Source: Nocardioides sp. zg-1308
GTDB taxonomy: Bacteria; Actinomycetota; Actinomycetes; Propionibacteriales; Nocardioidaceae
Assembly (NCBI RefSeq): GCF_013155375.1
Contig: NZ_JABJQY010000005.1
Location: forward strand, 62,001 to 126,000
DNA: 64,000 nt
Direction: 5' to 3'
The first letter of the stretch is position 1. The number at the start of each line of letters is the position of its first letter. Shown one piece after another: positions 58,020 to 64,000 of this stretch. The position numbers were made by a program, and so were the translations under genes. The notes under the pieces are model-generated. The model saw nothing but the letters and a program-made list of their open reading frames with translations. It did no database searches and was not told the origin of the DNA.

Positions 58020-58391
58020 ATGAGTGACGTACCCCTGGCCGACCGTGACCTGGCGGCCCTCGTGCCGGAGTGGCTCGACTGGAGCGAGGTCGCCCAGCTG
58101 CTCGGCGTGACGCCCGGCAAGGTCCGCACCATGATCCGCGAGCACGAGCTGGCCGCCGCCGTCCCCTGGCCCGGCGCCGGGCCGCGCGTGCCGGCCGAGT
58201 TCATCCACGACGGCCTCGTGGTCAAGGGCCTGCCGGGGCTGCTGACCCTGCTGCACGACCACCGGTTCGACGACCGTGAGTGCATCGCCTGGCTCTTCAC
58301 CGACGACGACCTCCCCGGCCGCCCGATCGACGCGCTGCGAGAGAACCGCGGCAGCGAGGTCAAGCGGCGCGCGCAGGTGCTGGAGTACTGA
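58020..58391 (+). CDS. Rv2175c-family DNA-binding protein
   Basis: A 123-residue helix-turn-helix protein. In mycobacteria Rv2175c is a substrate of the neighbouring kinase PknL, phosphorylation of which blocks DNA binding. The helix-turn-helix is visible at about 20-45 (WSEVAQLLGVTPGKVRTMIREHEL), and the C-terminal part ends EVKRRAQVLEY. The PASTA kinase lies about 2 kb away here, so the relation may be kept; that is inference. Its stop overlaps the RNase ATG (TGATG). Confidence 0.9.
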   Translation: MSDVPLADRDLAALVPEWLDWSEVAQLLGVTPGKVRTMIREHELAAAVPWPGAGPRVPAEFIHDGLVVKGLPGLLTLLHDHRFDDRECIAWLFTDDDLPGRPIDALRENRGSEVKRRAQVLEY

Positions 58392-58939
58392 TGGCCGCGT
58401 CGGCGGGACGGCGGCGCTACCGGTGGCTGGTGCTGCTGGTCGCCGCGGCCATCCTGCTGGTGTCGATGTTCATCCCCGCCGACCGGGACGGCACCGACTC
58501 GGGAGCGGGCGCGGAGGACGCGACGTCGGAGCGGGCCTCGGAGCCGGACTTCTCCTCACCGACCCACGAGGTGACCGCCACCCCCACGAGGGACTCCACG
58601 AACTTCCCGGCGACCCCACCGCCGTCCGCGTCGGGAGGTACCGACCCCGGGAGCGGCCTCCCGGTGGTGCGGCTCGACGACCTGCCGCCCGAGGCGGCTC
58701 GCACCGTCGAGGCGATCGCGGACGGGCCACCGTTCCCCGAGGACCGCGACGGGGTGACGTTCGAGAACCGCGAGGAGCTGCTGCCCGACCGGGCGCGGGG
58801 CTACTACCGCGAGTTCACCGTGCCCACGCCCGGCTCGTCAGACCGCGGCGCCCGACGCATCGTGGCCGGTCAGGGCGGCGAGCTCTACTGGACCGCCGAC
58901 CACTACCGGTCCTTCTCGCGCATCGCAGGCTCGCCGTGA
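58391..58939 (+). CDS. Secreted barnase-like ribonuclease (RNase N1/T1 family)
   Basis: A 182-residue protein with a basic start and a hydrophobic helix (about 9-25), serving as signal peptide or anchor, then a Ser/Thr/Pro-rich linker. A microbial RNase domain follows (about 95-182). The catalytic residues of barnase and RNase Sa are present: Glu in YREFTV, Arg in GARRIV and His in ADHYRSF. It is expected to cut RNA at guanosines outside the cell. Coupled at both ends: TGATG with the Rv2175c gene and GTGA with the barstar gene. Confidence 0.88.
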   Translation: MAASAGRRRYRWLVLLVAAAILLVSMFIPADRDGTDSGAGAEDATSERASEPDFSSPTHEVTATPTRDSTNFPATPPPSASGGTDPGSGLPVVRLDDLPPEAARTVEAIADGPPFPEDRDGVTFENREELLPDRARGYYREFTVPTPGSSDRGARRIVAGQGGELYWTADHYRSFSRIAGSP

Positions 58940-59370
58940 GCGGCCTGGCAGCGCTGCTCGCGGGGCGCGAGGCGCCTGACCTCTACCTGTGGCACGCCGC
59001 CTTCGACCCCGAGGACGTCCGCCACACCGTCGAGCACGCCGGCTGGGGGTTCGGGCACGTCGACGGCTGGACCGGCGCCGACACCAAGCCGGCGTTCCTC
59101 GCCGCCGTCGGGGAGGCGCTCGACTTCCCGGACCACTACGGCCAGAACTTCGACGCGCTCGCCGACTGCCTCCACGACGTCGGCACCGGTCACGACGGCG
59201 TGGTGCTGCTCTGGGACGGGTGGGCCACCCTGGCTCGCTCGGACGAGAAGGCCTTCAGCATCGCGCTCAGCGTGCTCGGCTCCCGGGTCCACGCCGATCG
59301 CGGCATCCCCTTCGCGGTGCTGCTGCGCGGCGAGGGCCCGGTCGTGCCCGGGGTCCCCAGCCTGGACTGA
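58936..59370 (+). CDS. Barstar-family ribonuclease inhibitor
   Basis: A 144-residue barstar-like protein, predicted cytoplasmic. The family core is clear: FLAAVGEALDFPDHYGQNFDALADCLHD (strand-helix region, quoted in parts), with the Asp/Glu surface that blocks RNase active sites, followed by VVLLWDGWATL. It overlaps the RNase stop (GTGA), giving a standard toxin-immunity order. It should protect the producer before RNase export. No signal peptide is present. Confidence 0.88.
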   Translation: MSGLAALLAGREAPDLYLWHAAFDPEDVRHTVEHAGWGFGHVDGWTGADTKPAFLAAVGEALDFPDHYGQNFDALADCLHDVGTGHDGVVLLWDGWATLARSDEKAFSIALSVLGSRVHADRGIPFAVLLRGEGPVVPGVPSLD

Positions 59371-59405
59371 GGGCCGCCACCCCCGCGGCCCGGGACGGGC
59401 AGCGG

Positions 59406-60470
59406 TCAGAGCGTCCGCTGCGTGGCGGCGGCGGCGAGCTCGGTCAGCACGACGCGGGCGTGGTCGTCGACGTCGGCCGGCTGCAGGGCAGCCACCGCAC
59501 GGTCGGCGAGCGCCCCGATGACGTCCTCGACCTGGGCGCGGGCGCCCGAGTCCTCGATGATGCCGCGCAGCTCGTCGACGTCGGCGGGGCCGAGCGGCGT
59601 ACCGAGTGCGCCGTCGAGGCGACGGGCGGCGGCCGGCGGGGCCGCGTCGAGGGCGAGCGCGACGAGGACCGTCCGCTTGCCCTCCACCAGGTCGTCGCCG
59701 GCCGGCTTGCCGGTCTCCTCGGGGTCGCCGAAGACCCCGAGCAGGTCGTCACGGAGCTGGAAGGCCTCGCCGAGGGGCAGTCCGAAGCGGGTGAGCTGCT
59801 CGATCTGGTCGGCCGTGGCGCCGGCGAGCCCCGCCCCGATGTGGAGAGGACGCTCGATGGAGTACTTCGCGGACTTGTAGCGCAGCACCGTCATGGCGGT
59901 GTCGACGTCGGCGCGCCCGCGCGCCTGCACGGACACGTCGAGGAACTGACCCGCGATCACCTCGCTGCGGCACTGCTCGAACAGGGCGAGGCCGGCCGCC
60001 GTCTCCTGGGTGCCGAAGCCGCTGCCGCGCAGCATGTCGCCGGCCCAGCCGAGGAGGAGGTCGCCGAGCAGGATGGCCGCCGCGGCGCCGTACTGCTCGG
60101 GGGCGCCGCGCCAGCCCGCCGCCCGGTGCTCGGCCTCGAAGGTCCGGTGGGTGGCGGGGCGGCCGCGCCGGGTGTCGGAGGCGTCCATGTAGTCGTCGTG
60201 CACCAGGGCGCTGGCGTGCAGCACCTCCAGCGAGGCGCACGCGCGGGCGAGGGCGGCCGGGTCGGCGACCTCCGGCCGGATCGCCCGGTAGCCCCAGTGG
60301 CAGAACGACGCCCGGAACCGCTTGCCGCCACGGACCGCGGTGCGGGCCTCCGCGACGAGCCGGCCGGCGTCGGGCCCGAGGGGCGCGAGCTCGGCCTCGC
60401 GCGCGGCGAGGAAGTCGTCGAGCACCTGCTGGACCTGGTCGCGGAAGGCGGCGGGGTCCCAGGTCGTCAC
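59406..60470 (-). CDS. Polyprenyl (geranylgeranyl-type) diphosphate synthase
   Basis: A trans-prenyl diphosphate synthase of 354 residues, at the position of mycobacterial idsA2. The first aspartate-rich motif is LVHDDYMDASDTRRG near residue 90 and the second is LRDDLLGVFGDPEETGKP near 245. GGKRFRA is near 50. Product length is not certain; C20 is likely for the group. The carotenoid-type oxidoreductase at 62070 could use a derived product. GTG follows TAGGCT by six bases. Confidence 0.93.
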   Translation of the reverse strand: MTTWDPAAFRDQVQQVLDDFLAAREAELAPLGPDAGRLVAEARTAVRGGKRFRASFCHWGYRAIRPEVADPAALARACASLEVLHASALVHDDYMDASDTRRGRPATHRTFEAEHRAAGWRGAPEQYGAAAAILLGDLLLGWAGDMLRGSGFGTQETAAGLALFEQCRSEVIAGQFLDVSVQARGRADVDTAMTVLRYKSAKYSIERPLHIGAGLAGATADQIEQLTRFGLPLGEAFQLRDDLLGVFGDPEETGKPAGDDLVEGKRTVLVALALDAAPPAAARRLDGALGTPLGPADVDELRGIIEDSGARAQVEDVIGALADRAVAALQPADVDDHARVVLTELAAAATQRTL

Positions 60471-60476
60471 GCGAGC

Positions 60477-60482
60477 AGCCTA
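60477..60482 (-). promoter_or_regulatory. -10 box, leaderless promoter of prenyl synthase gene
   Basis: TAGGCT on the minus strand, six bases before the GTG at 60470. Confidence 0.5.
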
Positions 60483-60520
60483 GACAGTGGGACAGGTGCC
60501 CGACGCATTCCGGTCGTCCG

Positions 60521-60526
60521 TAGGCT
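60521..60526 (+). promoter_or_regulatory. -10 box, leaderless promoter of metF
   Basis: TAGGCT, seven bases before the ATG at 60534; 38 bases from the divergent prenyl synthase box. Confidence 0.5.
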
Positions 60527-60533
60527 GTTGCGC

Positions 60534-61424
60534 ATGACGCACGGACGGGACCTGAGCATGCGCGAGCTCCTGGAGCGTGGCGACAGGTCCTTCTCCTTCG
60601 AGTTCTTCCCGCCCAAGGACGAGGCGGGGGAGCAGCAGCTGTGGCAGGCGATCACCGAGCTCGAGCCCTTCGGGCCGACGTTCGTCTCGGTGACCTACGG
60701 CGCCGGCGGCACCACGCGCGACCGCACGGTCGCGATCACCGAGCGCATCGCCCGGGAGACGAGCATGCTGCCAGTGGCGCACCTGACCTGCGTGGGCCAC
60801 ACCACCGACGAGATCGGCGCCATCCTCGACGAGCTCAGCGAGGCCGGCGTACGGCACGTGATGGCGCTGCGCGGCGACCCGCCGGGCGGCCCGGGGACGC
60901 CGTGGACCCCGACCGAGGGCGGCCTGACGTACGCCGACGAGCTGGTCGCGCTGATCCGCCGGCGCCCCGACATGCGGATCGGCGTCGCGGCCTTCCCGGA
61001 GGGCCACGTCGACGCCGCGGACCTTGACGCGGACGCACGGGTGCTCAAGGCCAAGTACGACGCGGGCGCCGAGTTCGCCGTGACCGAGATGGTGCTCCGC
61101 GCCTCCGACTACGTCGGGCTGGTCGAGCGGGCGCGGGCGGTCGGCGCGGACCTGCCGATCATCCCGGGCATCATGCCGATCCTCAACCTCCGCTCGATGG
61201 AGCGGATGGTCGAGCTCTCGCGTCGCCAGCTCCCGCAGGAGGTCGCCGACCGGCTGGCGCCGCTCGCCGACGACCCGCAGCGGCTGCGCACCGAGGGCAT
61301 CGCCATCGCGACCGAGCTGTGCGAGGCGCTGCTCGACGCGGGCGCACCGGGCCTGCACTTCTACACGCTCAACCGCTCGAGGGCGACGCGGGAGATCTTC
61401 GCCAACCTCTGCATCACCGCCTGA
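60534..61424 (+). CDS. metF: Methylenetetrahydrofolate reductase
   Basis: Reduces 5,10-methylene-THF to 5-methyl-THF for methionine synthesis, using FAD. The 296-residue TIM-barrel protein shows the catalytic Glu region FSFEFFPPKD near residue 25, FVSVTYGAGGTTRD near 55, HLTCVGHT near 85, ALRGDPPGG near 115 and PGIMPILNL near 225. ATG at 60534 fits the promoter; no SAM or cobalamin riboswitch precedes it. Length is normal. Confidence 0.95.
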   Translation: MTHGRDLSMRELLERGDRSFSFEFFPPKDEAGEQQLWQAITELEPFGPTFVSVTYGAGGTTRDRTVAITERIARETSMLPVAHLTCVGHTTDEIGAILDELSEAGVRHVMALRGDPPGGPGTPWTPTEGGLTYADELVALIRRRPDMRIGVAAFPEGHVDAADLDADARVLKAKYDAGAEFAVTEMVLRASDYVGLVERARAVGADLPIIPGIMPILNLRSMERMVELSRRQLPQEVADRLAPLADDPQRLRTEGIAIATELCEALLDAGAPGLHFYTLNRSRATREIFANLCITA

Positions 61425-61447
61425 CCGGCCGGTCCCGCCGGGCCCAC

Positions 61448-61453
61448 TACGGT
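61448..61453 (+). promoter_or_regulatory. -10 box, leaderless promoter of SIMPL gene
   Basis: TACGGT, six bases before the ATG at 61460. Confidence 0.5.
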
Positions 61454-61459
61454 GAGGGC

Positions 61460-62068
61460 ATGCAGACCGTCACCGTGACCGGGACCGGCACCGCCAGCGT
61501 CGCTCCGGACTCCGCGGTCGTCCGGCTCGCGGCGGTCGGGCGTGGCAGCGGCGTCGCGGAGGCCTTCTCGGTCATGACGGCCGCCGCCGCGTCGGTGGTC
61601 GAGGTCGCCCTGCGGCACACCGACGTGCGACGGACCGCCTCGACCGGCATCACCGTCTGGCCGGCCCGCGACCACGAGGGCCGCGAGGCCGGCTTCGAGG
61701 CGCGCCACTCCTACGCCATCGCGTGCGCCGACCTCGCCGCCGCGGGCGCGATGCTGGCTGCGCTCGCCGACGAGGTCGGTGACCGGCTCGCGATCGACAG
61801 CGTGGGCCTCGAGGTCACCGAGGACCACGGTGCCGGGGCCAAGGCCCGCGAGGCGGCGTTCCACGACGCGCGCGACCGCGCCGCCCAGCTCGCCCGGATG
61901 GCCGGCGCCGGGCTCGGGGCGGTGCAGACGATCGTCGAGGCCGACGGCGGCCACGGGCCGTCCCCGGTGGCGAAGCTGGCGCTGGCCCGCGACCAGGCGG
62001 GCGGCCTCGAGCCCGGCGAGGCGACGGTGACGACGACGGTGACCGTGGTGTGGGAGCTCGCCCACTGA
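61460..62068 (+). CDS. SIMPL (DUF541) domain protein
   Basis: A 202-residue SIMPL-domain protein. The usual start, VTVTGTGTASVAPDSAVVRL, is present, with later stretches AREAAFHDARDRAAQLARMAGAGLG (helix) and a final strand TTTVTVVWEL. No signal peptide is visible, so it is probably cytoplasmic, unlike many exported members. Function in bacteria is unclear. It ends one base before the stop of the convergent oxidoreductase gene. Confidence 0.88.
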   Translation: MQTVTVTGTGTASVAPDSAVVRLAAVGRGSGVAEAFSVMTAAAASVVEVALRHTDVRRTASTGITVWPARDHEGREAGFEARHSYAIACADLAAAGAMLAALADEVGDRLAIDSVGLEVTEDHGAGAKAREAAFHDARDRAAQLARMAGAGLGAVQTIVEADGGHGPSPVAKLALARDQAGGLEPGEATVTTTVTVVWELAH

Positions 62069-62069
62069 C

Positions 62070-63383
62070 TCAGGCGCGCCCCACCAGGTCGGCGACGAGG
62101 GCCGCGCTGAGCCCGGCGAACGGCAGCCCCGAGCCCGTCGTCGCGTGGGCGCCCGCGGCCAGCACGCCTGCGATCGGCGTGCGTGGTCCCAGTCGGGTGC
62201 GGGCGGTCCGCGGCCCCTGCCACAGCATGCCGTACGGCGAACCGCCCCAGGCCTCCACGAGCTCGTCCGGGCTGCGGTCGACGCGCGCGACGACCCGCTC
62301 GCGGACGTCGAGGCCGTGGCGGGCGAGCCCGGTCAGCACGTCCTCGGTGACCGTGCCGCGGGCCAGCACCGTCCAGGCGGCACCGCCGGCGGGCGCGCGC
62401 CCGCCGGTCCGGACCACGAGGAGCGGGTCGCCGTGCAGGACGACCTCGTGGGGCAGGTCGGGCACGTCGCCGTCGAGCCCGACGTGGCTGACCGCGGGAG
62501 GCATGGCCGGCGTCGTGCGCCGGACGTAGGGCGCGAGCGCCGGGAGCCGTCGCGGGTCGATCGCGACGACCGCGTGGTCGGCGTCGACCTCCGCCCGGAC
62601 CCCGTCCTGCCGGGTCCGCACCGCGGCGACCCGGCCCGCGCGCACGACCAGGTCGGTCGCGTCCGTGCCGGTGAGCACGGTGACGCCGCGGAGCGCGAGC
62701 CGGTCGGCCATGGCCGTGCCCAGCGCGGCGAGCCCACCGGGCACGGTCCACGCGCCGAACCGCTGCTCGAGGTAGACGTCGACGCCGGCGAGGACGGGCA
62801 CGTCGCGCAGCGCGTGGCCGTCCATCACCAGCCGGTGCCCCGCCACCAACCGCAGCCGCTCGTCGCGGAACGCCCGACGGAGCCTCTTGTGCAGGGACTC
62901 GCGGCGGTCGAGCAGGGCGATCAGCTCGCGTGGTGCGACGTCGTCGTCGAAGGGGCGCTCGAACCACTCCTTGCGCAGCAGCTCCCACGTCTCGCCGTAC
63001 GACGCGACGTGGTCGACCCACTGCTGTCCGAGGCCCGGTCCCAGCTGCTCGAACGCCGCGAGCTGCGCCGCGCGCGACCCGCCGGGCAGCCGCACGGACG
63101 ACCCGTCGGCGAACCGGTGCTCGCGCACCGGGTCGAGCGGCTGGAGGTCGACCTCGCGCTCGAGCGGACGCCCGGACTTGCGGAAGAGGTCGCGAACGAC
63201 GGCCGGGAGCAGCGTGCTGCTCGGTCCGGCGTCCCACGCGAAGCCGTCGACCTCGAGGGTCGTCAGGGCGCCACCGAGCCGGGCCGAGCGCTCGAGGAGG
63301 GTGACCTCGTGGCCGAGCTTGGCGAGCCGGGCCGCGGCGGCCATGCCGCCGAAGCCGCCACCGATCACCACGACACGAGCCAC
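62070..63383 (-). CDS. Phytoene desaturase-like FAD-dependent oxidoreductase
   Basis: A 437-residue flavoprotein of the carotenoid desaturase/NAD(P)-FAD oxidoreductase group. The dinucleotide-binding motif VVVIGGGFGGMAAAARLAKLGHEVTLLE lies at the start (key residues GxGxxG and the ending Glu), the second conserved region LGGALTTLEVDGFAWDAGPS follows, and GVLAAGAHATTGSGLPFAG is near the C-terminus. The substrate is unknown; no phytoene synthase is nearby. GTG follows TAGGGT by six bases. Confidence 0.88.
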   Translation of the reverse strand: MARVVVIGGGFGGMAAAARLAKLGHEVTLLERSARLGGALTTLEVDGFAWDAGPSSTLLPAVVRDLFRKSGRPLEREVDLQPLDPVREHRFADGSSVRLPGGSRAAQLAAFEQLGPGLGQQWVDHVASYGETWELLRKEWFERPFDDDVAPRELIALLDRRESLHKRLRRAFRDERLRLVAGHRLVMDGHALRDVPVLAGVDVYLEQRFGAWTVPGGLAALGTAMADRLALRGVTVLTGTDATDLVVRAGRVAAVRTRQDGVRAEVDADHAVVAIDPRRLPALAPYVRRTTPAMPPAVSHVGLDGDVPDLPHEVVLHGDPLLVVRTGGRAPAGGAAWTVLARGTVTEDVLTGLARHGLDVRERVVARVDRSPDELVEAWGGSPYGMLWQGPRTARTRLGPRTPIAGVLAAGAHATTGSGLPFAGLSAALVADLVGRA

Positions 63384-63389
63384 GGGGGA

Positions 63390-63395
63390 ACCCTA
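63390..63395 (-). promoter_or_regulatory. -10 box, leaderless promoter of oxidoreductase gene
   Basis: TAGGGT on the minus strand, six bases before the GTG at 63383, in the short gap after the DUF4126 stop. Confidence 0.5.
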
Positions 63396-63409
63396 GGACC
63401 CGGTCGCGG

Positions 63410-64000
63410 TCAGGCGGTGGGGTGCACCGGGTCCTTCCTCTTCCACCGGCGCCAACCCCGTCGGACCAGTCGGGTGAGGACGACCAGCAGGACCAGCCCG
63501 ACGAGCAGCAGCACCCCGGCGATGGCCGCGGCCGCCTGCGGGTGCTCGAGGGAGAACCACACGACGCCGAGCACGGCGGCGTCCTCGGTGAGGCTGGCGA
63601 CGACGTTGGTCACCGGCTCGGGGGAGGAGTTGATCGCGAGCCGGCCGCCGGCCTTGGCGAGGTGGCTGAGCAGCGCGGTGCCGCCGCCGACGACGCCGAG
63701 CACGGCCTGGTCGAGCGAGGACGCGTCACCGGCGAGCAGGATGCCGATCACGGCACCGGCGGTGGGTCGGATCGCGGTGGAGAACGCGTCCCACGTCGAG
63801 TCGATGTAGGGGATCTTGTCCGCGACGAACTCCATCGTGAAGAGGAATCCGGCCACGGCGAGGACGTCCCACCGGCCCAGCACGTCGGGGATGTCTGCGA
63901 CGGTGCCGAAGCGGTCGGCGAGGCCCAGCACCAGGACGACGAGGTAGGCGTTGATGCCGCTCGCCCACCCGCTGGAGAAGGTCAGTGCGAGGGCGTCCAC
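63410..64000 (-). CDS. DUF4126 membrane protein (start at or beyond window edge)
   Basis: A membrane protein of at least 196 residues with about five hydrophobic helices and a basic C-terminal tail (RRGWRRWKRKD). It resembles DUF4126 proteins (SSGWASGINAYLVVLVLGLADRFG at the start, quoted to show the helix; PTAGAVIGILLAGD mid-way). GTG at 63998-64000, the last codon in the window, is a plausible start, but an upstream one cannot be excluded. Function unknown. The oxidoreductase gene follows on the same strand. Confidence 0.82.
   Translation of the reverse strand: MDALALTFSSGWASGINAYLVVLVLGLADRFGTVADIPDVLGRWDVLAVAGFLFTMEFVADKIPYIDSTWDAFSTAIRPTAGAVIGILLAGDASSLDQAVLGVVGGGTALLSHLAKAGGRLAINSSPEPVTNVVASLTEDAAVLGVVWFSLEHPQAAAAIAGVLLLVGLVLLVVLTRLVRRGWRRWKRKDPVHPTA

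Overview
This window is a high-GC actinobacterial chromosome segment, most probably from the Nocardioidaceae (Nocardioides-like). The evidence is very strong third-position G/C in the coding frames, GTG starts in about half the genes, a three-transmembrane-type QcrA with a di-haem QcrC next to ctaE, a c-di-AMP riboswitch ahead of a RipA-like NlpC/P60 gene, and a gene order that broadly follows the Mycobacterium tuberculosis Rv2172c-Rv2195 block (qcrA, qcrC, ctaE, trpD, DEDDh/GIY-YIG nuclease, NlpC/P60, fadD15, SRPBCC, acyltransferase, aroG, PASTA kinase, Rv2175c, idsA, metF). No rRNA, tRNA, insertion sequence, prophage or CRISPR array was seen.

Layout. 1-3040: respiratory bc1-aa3 genes (qcrA partial, qcrC, ctaE, and a divergent ctaG-like gene). 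3069-5198: a receiver-like protein, trpD and a YgjV-GNAT fusion. 5241-9866: a secreted protein of 1541 residues built from fibronectin-III and Ig-like repeats. 10027-16662: an Lrp ligand-domain protein, the exonuclease/UvrC-like protein, zinc-ribbon and NYN proteins, the riboswitch-controlled cell-wall hydrolase and a membrane metalloprotease. 16744-25864: a Tad/Flp pilus locus with two pilins, a NarL-type two-component pair and cpaB-tadZ-tadA-tadB-tadC, in which tadB carries an N-terminal von Willebrand A domain. 26145-33548: acyl-CoA ligase, SRPBCC protein, ROK kinase, TIGR00300 protein, esterase and phospholipid acyltransferase. 33578-35931: a MacS/MacR-type two-component system. 35962-38512: a class F sortase operon. 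38727-47801: arylamine N-acetyltransferase, glycerol kinase with DUF1028, MFS, PPi-dependent phosphofructokinase and APC transport. 47866-53841: phosphoesterase, type II DAHP synthase, threonine aldolase, a zinc-ribbon/discoidin-like protein and an EamA exporter. 53859-64000: PASTA kinase, LysM transglycosylase, GH16-like protein, Rv2175c homologue, a barnase/barstar pair, prenyl synthase, metF, SIMPL, carotenoid-type oxidoreductase and DUF4126.

How it fits together. The strongest new signal is a conserved element, TAGTCA-N4-GGACTACCC read on the minus strand, found only three times in non-coding DNA: upstream of the giant FN3/Ig protein, upstream of the main flp pilin, and upstream of the cpaB-tad operon. 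That operon ends in a NarL-type sensor/regulator pair, so the simplest model is a self-regulated surface regulon (pilus plus large adhesin-like protein). The pilus set lacks a prepilin peptidase and TadE/F here; these must be elsewhere.

A second general feature is expression from leaderless mRNAs. More than 25 start codons lie 6-8 nt after a TANNNT (-10) hexamer, with no Shine-Dalgarno sequence, while operon-internal, pilus and sortase genes use Shine-Dalgarno sites or 4-bp start/stop overlaps. Between the convergent MFS and phosphofructokinase genes lies an array of four 52-53 bp palindromes with two alternating loop types.
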